Below, piece after piece: positions 26,571 to 35,038 of a stretch of 64,000 nucleotides of DNA. Source of the DNA: Sulfitobacter geojensis (GTDB lineage Bacteria; Pseudomonadota; Alphaproteobacteria; Rhodobacterales; Rhodobacteraceae); the NCBI RefSeq assembly GCF_000622325.1, contig NZ_JASE01000005.1, positions 3,224,001 through 3,288,000 of the forward strand, read 5' to 3'. The notes beneath the pieces are model-generated. The model did not search any database and was not told where the DNA came from. It saw nothing but the letters and a program-made list of their open reading frames with translations. Position 1 is the first letter of the stretch; the number at the start of each line of letters is the position of its first letter. The translations under genes and the position numbers were made by a program.

Positions 26571-27158
26571 TTAGCGAATACAGATGATTTCGACGCGACG
26601 GTTTTTGGCCATCCCATGCGATGAGTTATTGGCCGCAACCGGCAGGCGTTCGCCATAGCCGCGCACATCGGCGATACGTGCCCCGTTTGCCACAGCAATG
26701 GCCGCAACGGCGTTGGCGCGGTTATAGCTGAGTTTCATATTATAGGCATCAGACGCGCGGCTGTCCGTGTGACCGGTAATGATATAGGACACAGCGCCGG
26801 TTTTCTTGAAGAACTCGGACAGACGCGCCTTGCCCGCTTTGTGAATGCGGTAGCTGTCGGTGGAGAAAAACTGATCCGATTTCATCACGCCACAAACGTT
26901 GCCACGGCGGCAGACCGGGATACCCTGACGTGTGGTGTGGGGCGTCATGTAGCCTTCGGCACCGTCGTCCATCACCCAGTGTTCGCAGCCGTCGGGATCA
27001 ACCCAGATGGTCGGTGTATAAACACCTTTGTCACGGCCACCCTGCGAACGTGTTTGTGCGTCTGCACTTGTTGGCGCAAAAGCCATCGGCATCGCAATCG
27101 CGGCTGCAAGTGACAGGCTCGCCACCGCGCGGATTGCTTTGGAGATTGTGTTCACCAC
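26571..27158 (-). CDS. OmpA-family protein with N-terminal IWVDPxGCxHW domain
   Basis: From the GTG at 27158 (195 residues) or 27155, with AAGGA about seven bases upstream. A signal peptide (ISKAIRAVASLSLAAAIAMPMAFAPTSADA) is followed by the IWVDPDGCEHWVMDDGAEGY...GIPVCRRGNVCG domain (about 48-95) and a C-terminal OmpA-like peptidoglycan-binding domain (about 95-195) with VSYIITGHTDSRASDAYNMKLS and NRRVEIICI. OmpA domains anchor the outer membrane to peptidoglycan. The N-terminal domain is shared with the next gene's lipoprotein. A longer ATG start at 27203 would place a charged stretch before the signal and is less likely. Confidence 0.87.
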   Translation of the reverse strand: MVNTISKAIRAVASLSLAAAIAMPMAFAPTSADAQTRSQGGRDKGVYTPTIWVDPDGCEHWVMDDGAEGYMTPHTTRQGIPVCRRGNVCGVMKSDQFFSTDSYRIHKAGKARLSEFFKKTGAVSYIITGHTDSRASDAYNMKLSYNRANAVAAIAVANGARIADVRGYGERLPVAANNSSHGMAKNRRVEIICIR

Positions 27159-27373
27159 AGCATTTTCCTTCTTATGTTCCCCCACGAAAGGCATGTCCGG
27201 CATCTAGGCTGGCCATCCCCGCTTAGTCACACACGTTAGGTAAAAATTTGCAGGGTGTGAAGCACTGTTCTCTACATTTAGTGGTTTATTGTGGGGCAAA
27301 CACATGGAATTAAGGCAGCAATGTGGCAAACTCGCACCAAACGGGCACGCACTCCCTAAGGTTGAACGCGCCC

Positions 27374-28693
27374 TTAAAGATGTCGCGCGGTCAGCGAATT
27401 GGTTTTGGCCTCCGCGATTCTGACATTTACGATATCTCCAATTTGCGCGGTGCAGTTTTCGATATGCACCGAATGCAGGTATTCCGATTTGCCCAGCATC
27501 TGCCCCGCTTCGCGGCCTGCCCGTTCAATCAGAACCGAAACGTCACGCCCGACCATGCTGTTCTGGATCTCGCGCTGGTGCCCGGTGATCAAGGCCTGCA
27601 GGCGTTGCAACCGCGCATCCGCCACATCGGCATCCACCAAGGCGCGTTCGGCGGCAGGTGTGCCCGGGCGGGTCGAGTATTTGAACGAATAGGCGTAGCC
27701 GTATTTCACTTCGCGCACCAAATCCATCGTCGCCTCGAAATCAGCATCGGTTTCTTCGGGGAAACCGACAATGAAATCACCTGACAGGATGATATCGGGA
27801 CGCGCGGCGCGAATGCGCTCCAGCAAGCGCAGATAGCTGTCCGCGGTATGGCTGCGGTTCATCCGTTTCAAAATCCGGTCCGATCCCGATTGCACCGGCA
27901 GATGCAGATAGGGCATCAGCTCGGGCACTTCGCCATGGGCCGCAATCAGGTCATCGTCCATGTCGTTGGGATGGCTTGTTGTGTAGCGGATCCGCTCCAG
28001 CCCGTCGACCTTGGCCAAGGCGCGGATCAGCTGCGCAAGCGTCATGTCGCCCGCATCCCCTGCCCCGTGATAGGCATTTACGTTCTGGCCCAGCAACGTC
28101 ACTTCGCGTACGCCACGTTCAACCAGATCGCGGGCTTCCTGCAAGACGCGGCTGGCAGGGCGGCTAACTTCGGCACCGCGGGTGTAGGGCACAACACAAA
28201 AGGCGCAGAACTTGTCGCAGCCTTCCTGAACCGTCAAAAACGCCGCCGGGGCGCGTTTTGCCTTGGGGCGCGATTTCAGGTGCTCGAATTTATCCTCTTC
28301 CGGGAAATCCGTATCAAGCGCGGTTTCACCCTTGCGGACCTTTGTCTCCATCTCCGGCAGACGATGATAGCTTTGCGGGCCGACCACCAGATCAACAGCG
28401 GGCTGGCGACGCATGATTTCTTCGCCTTCCGCCTGCGCCACACATCCTGCCACGCCGATTTTCAAATCGGGGTTCAATTCTTTCAACGGCTTCAGGCGGC
28501 CCAGTTCGGAATAGACCTTTTCAGCTGCTTTCTCGCGAATGTGGCAGGTATTCAGCAGAATCATATCTGCATCATCCGCTGTCGACGTCTCGACATAGCC
28601 CTGTCCGCCCAGCGCTTCGGCCATGCGTTCGCTGTCATAGACATTCATCTGACAGCCATAGGTCTTGATAAACAGCTTTTTGGGCGCAGTCAT
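27374..28693 (-). CDS. miaB: tRNA-2-methylthio-N6-dimethylallyladenosine synthase
   Basis: This 439-residue radical-SAM methylthiotransferase adds the 2-methylthio group to i6A37 of tRNA. The N-terminal UPF0004 domain has the three cluster cysteines in TYGCQMN, NTCHIR and AGCVAQ; the radical SAM motif [15 protein letters not shown] is near residue 158; a TRAM domain closes the protein. The gap downstream to the OmpA-family gene (27159-27373) holds no other gene. It is divergent from the glycosyltransferase-like gene. Confidence 0.95.
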   Translation of the reverse strand: MTAPKKLFIKTYGCQMNVYDSERMAEALGGQGYVETSTADDADMILLNTCHIREKAAEKVYSELGRLKPLKELNPDLKIGVAGCVAQAEGEEIMRRQPAVDLVVGPQSYHRLPEMETKVRKGETALDTDFPEEDKFEHLKSRPKAKRAPAAFLTVQEGCDKFCAFCVVPYTRGAEVSRPASRVLQEARDLVERGVREVTLLGQNVNAYHGAGDAGDMTLAQLIRALAKVDGLERIRYTTSHPNDMDDDLIAAHGEVPELMPYLHLPVQSGSDRILKRMNRSHTADSYLRLLERIRAARPDIILSGDFIVGFPEETDADFEATMDLVREVKYGYAYSFKYSTRPGTPAAERALVDADVADARLQRLQALITGHQREIQNSMVGRDVSVLIERAGREAGQMLGKSEYLHSVHIENCTAQIGDIVNVRIAEAKTNSLTARHL

Positions 28694-28808
28694 AGCATCG
28701 GTCCAACGTGTGCGGGAAATCTACCGCGACATAACAGGGCCACCCTGCGCTTGCAATGCACGCCGATTTAACCGATTCTACTGCAAAACCGCGCCGACAA
28801 GAGGCCCC

Positions 28809-29678
28809 ATGCAGTACACCAGCCTATCGCAGATGATCACAGCAGAGGCCGCGACCCTTGCCAAGGGGCCGCTGGCGATTGTCATGATCGAAGATGACGT
28901 CGAGGTTGCCACAACCCTGCGTCATCACCAGCAGATGGGTTTCAAAGCTGTGATCGCCTTGATGCCTGCAGTGTTCGAGTTGCCCCGTGACCTTGCACAA
29001 ACCGTCATCCGCGTTGATTATAACATGTCTGCCGATCACGCGATGGAACAGGCGGTGAATGCGCTGATGGAACCGGCGGCGGGGCAATGGGTCTATTATT
29101 GCTATAACGCCGAATTCTTCTTTTTTCCGTTCTGCGAAACCCGCAATGTGGCCGAAATGCTGGCCTTTCACACCGAAGAACGCCGCGACGCGATGCTGGC
29201 CTATGTGATCGACCTCTATTCTGACAATCTGGATGTGCACCCGAATGCCGTCTCATTGGACAATGCCCATATGGACCGGTCCGGGTATTACGCGCTGGCG
29301 CGCCCCGATGCGGACAACCATGGCCACCCCAAGGACCGGCAACTGGATTTCTTTGGCGGTTTGCGCTGGCGCTTTGAAGAACATGTGCCCGTGTTGCGCC
29401 GCAAAATTGACCGTATCCCGCTGTTTCGCGCCAAGAAGGGCTTGAAAATCCGCTGGGATCACACGTTTTCCGACGAAGAATACAACACTTTCGCCTGTCC
29501 ATGGCACCACAACATCACCGCGGCGATCTGTTCGTTTCGCACTGCAAAAGCGTTGAAAAGCAATCCGGGCAGCAAGTTCGAGATCGACAGTTTCAAATGG
29601 CATAACTCCGCCCCTTTCGAGTGGCATTCGCGCCAGCTGCTTGATCTGGGGCTGATGGAACCGGGGCAGTGGTTTTAG
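28809..29678 (+). CDS. Glycosyltransferase family 2/92-like protein
   Basis: This 289-residue cytoplasmic protein starts at the ATG at 28809 with AGAGG upstream; an earlier reading frame has no ribosome site. The N-terminal block (LAIVMIEDDVEVATTLRHHQQMGFKAVIAL), the AVNAL...WVYYCYNAEFFFFPF block and the DFFGGLRWRFEEHV block resemble GT2/GT92-like proteins, where WxxxxDxDEFxxxP is the metal site; here YNAEFFFFPF replaces DxDEFL, so catalysis is uncertain. It lies alone between miaB and the PhyH gene. The family call is tentative. Confidence 0.6.
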   Translation: MQYTSLSQMITAEAATLAKGPLAIVMIEDDVEVATTLRHHQQMGFKAVIALMPAVFELPRDLAQTVIRVDYNMSADHAMEQAVNALMEPAAGQWVYYCYNAEFFFFPFCETRNVAEMLAFHTEERRDAMLAYVIDLYSDNLDVHPNAVSLDNAHMDRSGYYALARPDADNHGHPKDRQLDFFGGLRWRFEEHVPVLRRKIDRIPLFRAKKGLKIRWDHTFSDEEYNTFACPWHHNITAAICSFRTAKALKSNPGSKFEIDSFKWHNSAPFEWHSRQLLDLGLMEPGQWF

Positions 29679-29750
29679 CAGATCAGGACGCCGAACGCCA
29701 AAGTTCTGCGATGATGTTTCCGCATTAAATACAGGATTGTCGTCGCAGGT

Positions 29751-30548
29751 TCAGTTTTGCGGCCATAACAACGGGAACCAATCGCGGCGCAGCTTCTGCC
29801 CCGCGCGCATATCATGTCCGGGAAACGGCGGAGAGGTCGGACCGGGGCGCTCGACATAGCGCGCATCATCCCCCACCAGCCGCAGCGAAAACGCCCGCCG
29901 CCGCGCATTGGCGGTATTGCCACGCGCCCCGTGCAGAATGCCATAGTTGAACGCCACCGCATCGCCGGGTTCCATGTGCCATTCCCGCACGTCCATGCCT
30001 TCGGCGTCGGGATCTGGCACCGGCATATAGGGCGCGGGATCGAAAAACGCGTCGCCCTTGGCCCAACGTGTTGGCAACACCGGCTTTTCCCACAGATGCG
30101 ACCCCGCGACACAGCGCAAGGTTGCTTCTGTCACCGGATCAAGCGGCGACCAGAAACTGACCGTCTGACGCCCCTCGACAAAATAATAAGGCCCGTCCTG
30201 ATGCCACGGCGTTGCCATCGAGGTACCAGGCTCCTTGACCAGCACGTGATCGTGAAACAGCTGCGCGGTCTCGCTTTGCATCAACGCGGCACCGACCTGC
30301 GCCGCAGCACTGTCGCGGATCACCTGTTCAAATTCGGGAATGCGCTGCCAGTTGCAATAATCGTCAAAAAACCGGCCCGTTTCGCCCGCCTTGTCGTTGT
30401 TGGATGCATAGGGGCCGGGCTGCGCCATGTTACGCGCGACACCGGAGCGGAGTTTGTCGACGTGATCCGCGAACAGACCTTTGATCAGCACAACACCGTC
30501 GCGCTTATAGGTGTCGATCTGGTTCTGTGTAAGAAGTGGGTGAGGCAC
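29751..30548 (-). CDS. Phytanoyl-CoA dioxygenase (PhyH) family protein
   Basis: This 265-residue Fe(II)/2-oxoglutarate oxygenase-type protein has the iron ligands HxD in TPWHQDGPYYF (about 130) and the distal histidine in GILHGARGN (about 212), with the 2-oxoglutarate-binding arginine in RRRAFSLRLVGDD. Substrates of bacterial PhyH enzymes are diverse (hydroxylation of acyl or amino-acid derivatives), so none is assigned. The GTG at 30548 is the best start available, though the ribosome site is weak. It lies 16 bases downstream of irr, whose stop sits in a GC-rich hairpin, so it could be iron-responsive. Confidence 0.83.
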   Translation of the reverse strand: MPHPLLTQNQIDTYKRDGVVLIKGLFADHVDKLRSGVARNMAQPGPYASNNDKAGETGRFFDDYCNWQRIPEFEQVIRDSAAAQVGAALMQSETAQLFHDHVLVKEPGTSMATPWHQDGPYYFVEGRQTVSFWSPLDPVTEATLRCVAGSHLWEKPVLPTRWAKGDAFFDPAPYMPVPDPDAEGMDVREWHMEPGDAVAFNYGILHGARGNTANARRRAFSLRLVGDDARYVERPGPTSPPFPGHDMRAGQKLRRDWFPLLWPQN

Positions 30549-30564
30549 TACCGTAGGGCGGGGT

Positions 30565-30993
30565 TTACCCCGCCGCCCCTTTGCGCCGCAGACGGATTAC
30601 CACATCGACGCTGGCAATCTCCGCCCCCGCAGGCGCGTCAGGGAGCCCCGAAATCACCAGTTGATCAGCAGGCGCATCGGTCAATTTGCTGTCGTCTTCC
30701 CAATAGAAATGCGGATGTTCATGGGTGTTGGTGTCAAAATAGCTTTTGGAACCGTCAACTGTCACCTCCTGCAACAACCCCGCCCCGCAAAAGGCGCGTA
30801 ACGTGTTGTAAACAGTTGCCAAAGACACGGCATCGCCCTGTCCCTTGGCCGCTTCGAACAGGCTTTCGGCGGTGACGTGACGGTGCTGTCCGTCCCCCAC
30901 CAGCAGGCTGGCCAAAGTCACCCGTTGACGGGTCGGCCGCACACCGGCCTGTTCCAGCCAGCGGATGCCGTTTTCCTGAAGGGTCTGCGTCAT
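30565..30993 (-). CDS. irr: Iron response regulator Irr (Fur family)
   Basis: This 142-residue Fur-type repressor has winged-helix segments RPTRQRVTLASLLVGDGQHRHVTAESLF and LATVYNTLRAFCGAGLLQEV, and the metal/heme-site segment DTNTHEHPHFYWEDD. The short length, the C-terminus without CxxC zinc motifs and the location next to fabA are typical of alphaproteobacterial Irr, which senses heme/iron. The ATG at 30993 gives the standard N-terminus; the frame extending to 31050 is not conserved. A GTTTTC/GAAAAC dyad in the irr-fabA gap may be an operator. Confidence 0.9.
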   Translation of the reverse strand: MTQTLQENGIRWLEQAGVRPTRQRVTLASLLVGDGQHRHVTAESLFEAAKGQGDAVSLATVYNTLRAFCGAGLLQEVTVDGSKSYFDTNTHEHPHFYWEDDSKLTDAPADQLVISGLPDAPAGAEIASVDVVIRLRRKGAAG

Positions 30994-31042
30994 GGATCGC
31001 TCCGTTACGTGTTGCGATGTAATATAGGGCCTAATGCGCATT

Positions 31043-31059
31043 GTTTTCAATTCGAAAAC
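31043..31059. promoter_or_regulatory. Inverted repeat in the irr-fabA divergent promoter region
   Basis: GTTTTC and GAAAAC flank AATTC (6-bp arms, 17 bp in all), in the AT-rich part of the irr|fabA gap, about 50 bases upstream of irr and 130 upstream of fabA. It could be an operator for Irr or another regulator of fatty-acid synthesis. It is not a perfect match to a known box. Confidence 0.4.
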
Positions 31060-31186
31060 CGAAAACTGGCACTAGAGTGCATCATTGCCGCCGGTGCTGT
31101 ACGCATCCCCCGCGGTACACTTGCGGTAAAGGCCCGCGCAGGGTAGACCGCCAACGACCAATTTGCCCAGCAGGAGAACCCGACGC

Positions 31187-31696
31187 ATGGCCGACTATCC
31201 CACCAGCTTTGACAAGGAAGCACTGTTGAAATGCGCCGCCGGCGAATTGTTCGGCCCCGGTAATGCGCAGCTGCCCGCGCCACCGATGTTGATGATGGAC
31301 CGGATCACGGACGTGTCCGGCGATGGCGGTGCACATGGCAAGGGTCATATCACTGCCGAATTCGATATCACCCCGGATTTGTGGTTCTTTGACTGCCATT
31401 TCCCCGGCAACCCGATCATGCCGGGCTGTCTGGGCCTCGATGGCTTGTGGCAACTGACCGGTTTTAACCTTGGCTGGCGCGGCTGGCAGGGGCGCGGTTA
31501 CGCGCTGGGTGTGGGCGAGGTCAAATTGACCGGTATGGTCCGCCCTGACCGCAAGATGCTGACGTATAAGATTGACTTCACCAAGGCGATCCAGACCCGC
31601 CGCCTGACCATGGGTGTGGCCGACGGCATCGTCGAAGCTGACGGCGAAGTGATTTATCAGGTCAAAGACATGAAGGTCGCTCTTTCAGAGAGCTGA
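31187..31696 (+). CDS. fabA: 3-hydroxydecanoyl-ACP dehydratase/isomerase
   Basis: This 169-residue hot-dog enzyme dehydrates 3-hydroxydecanoyl-ACP and isomerises the trans-2 to the cis-3 product, starting unsaturated fatty-acid synthesis. The active-site His is in [14 protein letters not shown] (about residue 70) and the Asp in CLGLDGLWQ (about 84). AGGAGA precedes the ATG at 31187. In related genomes fabA is followed directly by fabB and fabI; here fabB begins 3.3 kb away. A strong hairpin at 31703-31749 ends the unit. Confidence 0.96.
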   Translation: MADYPTSFDKEALLKCAAGELFGPGNAQLPAPPMLMMDRITDVSGDGGAHGKGHITAEFDITPDLWFFDCHFPGNPIMPGCLGLDGLWQLTGFNLGWRGWQGRGYALGVGEVKLTGMVRPDRKMLTYKIDFTKAIQTRRLTMGVADGIVEADGEVIYQVKDMKVALSES

Positions 31697-31702
31697 CATA
31701 AA

Positions 31703-31749
31703 AATGCCCTGCCCCGCAGCAGCGCAAAGCGCTGTCGGGACAGGGCATT
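31703..31749. terminator. Hairpin between fabA and the NAD(P)-binding protein gene
   Basis: AATGCCCTG pairs with CAGGGCATT at the base, and CAGCGC-AAA-GCGCTG forms the tip, with CCCG/CGGG between and one bulge each side. It lies between convergent genes and can end both. Confidence 0.8.
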
Positions 31750-31770
31750 AAGACTGTAATCCAAAGCGAT

Positions 31771-32373
31771 CTAGGCCGACTGCATATCCAGCGCCTTGCC
31801 GTCATATGTGCCGTTCACGGCAGCTTCGGCCAGAACATGTGCAACATCTGCGCGGCTCGCCTCGGCGGATTTATCAACCTCTGCACCCAGCGTAATGTTG
31901 TCGCTACGCCCGTCATCGGTCAGCGCCACGGGGCGCAAGATGGAGAAGTTCAGGCTTGACGCTTTGAGGTGCTCATCTGCGGCGTGTTTCGCTTCAAGGT
32001 AATGCGCCATTTCGCCCCCTTGGCTGGGGTTGTCTGCACCGATCGAGCTGAGCATCACAAAGCGGGACACACCCGACTTTTCAGCCAGATCAATCAGGTT
32101 CTTGGCACCGTCACGATCAACCTTGTCCGTCATTTCCTGTCCGGTGCCGCTGCCAGAGCCTGCGGCGAATACGACCACATCGGTATCGGCACAGACATCA
32201 TCATTGAGATCCGTCAGATCGCCGAGGCGCTGTTCGACACCATCAGGCAGACCACTGGTGTCAGAACTCTCGCGCACCAATGCGACGGGGTTATGACCCA
32301 TCTGTTTGATTTCTTTTACAAGCTGGGTTCCGGTTTTGCCGGTTGAACCGGCGACAAGTACATTCATCGTCAT
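31771..32373 (-). CDS. NAD(P)H-binding (NmrA/atypical SDR) protein
   Basis: This 200-residue Rossmann protein starts MTMNVLVAGSTGKTGTQLV, with the glycine-rich motif GSTGKTG and VRFVMLSSIG/YLEAKHAAD, the YxxxK pattern (about 127-131) of atypical SDR/NAD(P)H-binding family proteins. Such proteins often act as oxidoreductases or redox sensors. AAGGAGA lies just upstream of the ATG at 32373. It follows the aldehyde dehydrogenase gene on the same strand with a 73-base gap, so the two may be co-expressed. Substrate unknown. Confidence 0.83.
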   Translation of the reverse strand: MTMNVLVAGSTGKTGTQLVKEIKQMGHNPVALVRESSDTSGLPDGVEQRLGDLTDLNDDVCADTDVVVFAAGSGSGTGQEMTDKVDRDGAKNLIDLAEKSGVSRFVMLSSIGADNPSQGGEMAHYLEAKHAADEHLKASSLNFSILRPVALTDDGRSDNITLGAEVDKSAEASRADVAHVLAEAAVNGTYDGKALDMQSA

Positions 32374-32446
32374 TGTATTCTCTCCTTCTGGGATAGGGGC
32401 GGCGCAAAAACGCTGCACCCCATGGATTTTTCAAGTAAAGGGTGGC

Positions 32447-33823
32447 TTAGGACGGCAGGTACACGGCCTTGGCGTTCACGAACTCTTTCATGCCAAAGCC
32501 GCCATGTTCGCGGCCGTAGCCGGAATCTTTTACGCCGCCGAAGGGCATATTGGGGTCTGCGGCACCAAACGAATTGATGCGCACCATGCCGGTGTCGAAA
32601 TGCTCGCGCGCCAACTTCAGCGCGTGCTCTTCATCCTTACAGAAGATGCCGCCGCCCAGGCCATATCGGCTGTCGTTCGCAATCCGCATCGCGTCTTCGT
32701 CATCCTTTGCGCGGATGACAGAGGCGACCGGCCCGAAAATTTCATCGTCATATGCTGGCATACCGGGTTTCACGTCGCCCAGCACGGTCGCGGGGTAATA
32801 GGCACCCGTCCGGTCCGGCACTTCGCCGCCGCACAACACTTTCGCACCGTTTGCGACACTTTCCTTGACTTGATCGCGGACAGTCTCGAACTGCTCGATG
32901 CTCGACAGTGGCCCCAGCTTGGTGCCTTCCTCCATCGGATCGCCCATCTTGATTTCGCTCATCTTCGCGACGAATGCCTCTACAAAGGCATCATAGACCT
33001 TGTCAGCCACAACGAAGCGTTTTGCGGACACACAGGTTTCGCCGTTGTTATACAGCCGCCCAATGACCGAAAACTTTACAGCGGTTTCGATGTCGGCGTC
33101 TTCAAGAACGAGGTAAGCGTCGTTTGACCCCAGCTCCAGCACGGTTTTCTTCAATGCTTTTGCAGCTGTCGCGCCGATGTGACGGCCAGCGCCATCGCTG
33201 CCTGTCATGGTGACGCCGCGCACAAGCTTGTGTTCGATCAGTTTGTCGCTCACGTCGTGGCCAATCAGAACAACCTGAAACAGGTCTTCCGGCAGGCCCG
33301 CCTCAATGCACAATTCACGCAAACGCAGACCGGAACCGGTACAGATAGAGGCGTGTTTGAGGATACAACCGTTACCAGCGATCAGGTTTGCCGCCAGCAC
33401 CCGTACCGGCTGGTACAGGGGGAAGTTCCACGGCTGAATGGAATAAATCACGCCGATGGGCTGGAATGTGACCACACCACGTTTGCCGTCACCGTGCACG
33501 CGTTCTTCATCGCCCAACATATCGGCGCCGTGATCCGCGCTGTATTCGAAAATCTGGGCGCACAGCTCGACCTCGGTTTTGCCGTCTTTCAGCAGCTTGC
33601 CCATCTCACGGGTCATCAGCTCTACCAGCTCGTCCTTGTTCTCGCGCAGCTTCTCGGCAATCGCTCTGAGGTACGGCGCGCGTTCTTCGTGTGATTTCTT
33701 GCGCCACTCCAGAAACGCTGCATGACAGGCTTCGACCGCATCAAACGCCTGTTCCTGCGACATCTTGGGGTAGCTGTTGATGGCCTCTTCTGTGGCCGGG
33801 TTCATTGTTTCGATCTTTGACAT
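32447..33823 (-). CDS. NAD(P)-dependent aldehyde dehydrogenase (succinate-semialdehyde dehydrogenase type)
   Basis: This 458-residue enzyme belongs to the ALDH superfamily and resembles GabD/SsdH-type NAD-dependent enzymes. It has VIYSIQPWNFPLYQPVRVLA near the N-terminus, the catalytic glutamate block VLELGSNDAYLVLEDADI and the nucleophile Cys in YNNGETCVSAKRF (about residue 262). The ATG at 33823 gives a normal N-terminus. Succinate semialdehyde is a likely but unproven substrate. It lies between fabA and fabB on the opposite strand. Confidence 0.87.
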   Translation of the reverse strand: MSKIETMNPATEEAINSYPKMSQEQAFDAVEACHAAFLEWRKKSHEERAPYLRAIAEKLRENKDELVELMTREMGKLLKDGKTEVELCAQIFEYSADHGADMLGDEERVHGDGKRGVVTFQPIGVIYSIQPWNFPLYQPVRVLAANLIAGNGCILKHASICTGSGLRLRELCIEAGLPEDLFQVVLIGHDVSDKLIEHKLVRGVTMTGSDGAGRHIGATAAKALKKTVLELGSNDAYLVLEDADIETAVKFSVIGRLYNNGETCVSAKRFVVADKVYDAFVEAFVAKMSEIKMGDPMEEGTKLGPLSSIEQFETVRDQVKESVANGAKVLCGGEVPDRTGAYYPATVLGDVKPGMPAYDDEIFGPVASVIRAKDDEDAMRIANDSRYGLGGGIFCKDEEHALKLAREHFDTGMVRINSFGAADPNMPFGGVKDSGYGREHGGFGMKEFVNAKAVYLPS

Positions 33824-34045
33824 TGGATACTTCCTTTGCTCTGTTGAGAACCCAACAGCCCACATCCAGCAAAGTTCCACCCGCCATACCGGGTGCGGCA
33901 GGCTGCCGCGCATCCGGTGGTGCAATCAGCGGCTGTATCTCCGTTTTCTGCCCCCGGAATTCTTGCAACAAAGCGCCCGCAAATCTAAAGTCGCAGCATA
34001 ATTGCACAAACGCTATTTCCCTTCCCGCTGCGGAGAACATGTTTT

Positions 34046-34924
34046 ATGGCCACGGCCCACGTCCTGATTGCCGATATTACCGGCAGCACAAGTTTGTATG
34101 ACAGGCTATCCGATCAGGACGCTTTGGCGCAGATCAGCACGATTTTGGCGCAGATGCGCAGCATCATCGAAGACAATGGCGGACACTGCGTGAAATCGCA
34201 GGGCGACGACACGCTCAGCTTTTTCGGCGATGCCGAAAGCGCCTTCAAAGCGGCGCGATCGATGATTCAGGCGGATTGGGGCGAAGGGTTGGGTGTGCAT
34301 GCCGGTGCCCACTGCGGGGATGTTTTAAGTCAGGATTCAGATATTTACGGGGACGCCGTGAACACCGCCGCGCGTCTGGCGGCACTGGCCAAACCCGGCG
34401 AGGTACTGGTCGGCGATACGGTTTTTGAACAGCTGACTGCGCCTTTACAGGCGCTTTTTGTCTCGATGGGGGGCGTGAAGCTGAAGGGCAAACGCGACGC
34501 GACGCGGGTGCATTCCTTCGCCGTCAGTGATCTGTCCACACAGACCGTTTTGTTCGGGATGAAGGACTCGCCCATCGGGCCGCGCACTGAATCTGCGGTG
34601 CTGAGTTGTGATGCGCAGGAGTGGTCCCTGCTGGATGGTGAAAGCGTGATGGTGGGGCGGTCGTCAGATTGTCAGGCGGTGGTGGAGCATCCTTGGGTCT
34701 CGCGCAAGCACGGTATTTTCGAGCTGCGGGCCGCACAACTGGAATATACCGATCACAGTTCCTCGGGCAGTACGGTGATCACATCAGGCGGGCAGGAATA
34801 TACGCTGCAACGCCGTTCGATGCTGTTAAGTGGCGAAGGCGTGGTGTTGGTCGGCACACGTGACAAAACCGTCAGCAGCTCGATTATTCGTTATAGCACG
34901 AATGATCTTGTGCCGGATCAATAG
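34046..34924 (+). CDS. Class III adenylate cyclase fused to an FHA domain
   Basis: This 292-residue cytoplasmic protein has a class III nucleotidyl cyclase domain (about 1-165): the two metal aspartates in LIADITGSTSLYD (Asp10) and SQGDDTLSFF (about 53), a substrate lysine just before (VKSQGDD) and the adenine-selecting SDIYGDAVNTAARL block. An FHA phosphothreonine-binding domain follows (about 205-275: VMVGRSSDCQ, HPWVSRKHGIFEL). The arrangement suggests cAMP production regulated by Ser/Thr phosphorylation or by a phosphopeptide partner. It starts at 34046 with GGAG ten bases upstream. It lies alone between the ALDH gene and fabB. Confidence 0.88.
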   Translation: MATAHVLIADITGSTSLYDRLSDQDALAQISTILAQMRSIIEDNGGHCVKSQGDDTLSFFGDAESAFKAARSMIQADWGEGLGVHAGAHCGDVLSQDSDIYGDAVNTAARLAALAKPGEVLVGDTVFEQLTAPLQALFVSMGGVKLKGKRDATRVHSFAVSDLSTQTVLFGMKDSPIGPRTESAVLSCDAQEWSLLDGESVMVGRSSDCQAVVEHPWVSRKHGIFELRAAQLEYTDHSSSGSTVITSGGQEYTLQRRSMLLSGEGVVLVGTRDKTVSSSIIRYSTNDLVPDQ

Positions 34925-35005
34925 GCCAAGCCCGCCCGCTAACCGCTTGCACCGCCAAGCCTTGCCGTCCTAGATAGACATAGAATTAGTAAGGGAGTGC
35001 AGTCC

Positions 35006-35038
35006 ATGCGCCGCGTCAAGCCAGAGGTTTGCTCATGA
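35006..35038 (+). CDS. Possible 10-codon leader ORF overlapping fabB
   Basis: ATG at 35006 encodes [10 protein letters not shown] and stops with TGA overlapping the fabB ATG (ATGA). A good AAGGGAG ribosome site lies eight bases upstream. It begins MRRV, like the usual FabB N-terminus, so it may be a remnant of an older FabB start or a coupling leader. Too short to call a functional peptide. Confidence 0.35.
   Translation: MRRVKPEVCS

Noticed and set aside
33841-33920. Terminator or small RNA in the gap upstream of the aldehyde dehydrogenase
   Set aside because: Two short hairpins (CTGTTG/CAACAG and GCGGCA/TGCCGC) are present but on the promoter side of divergent genes with no T-tract or promoter I can support.
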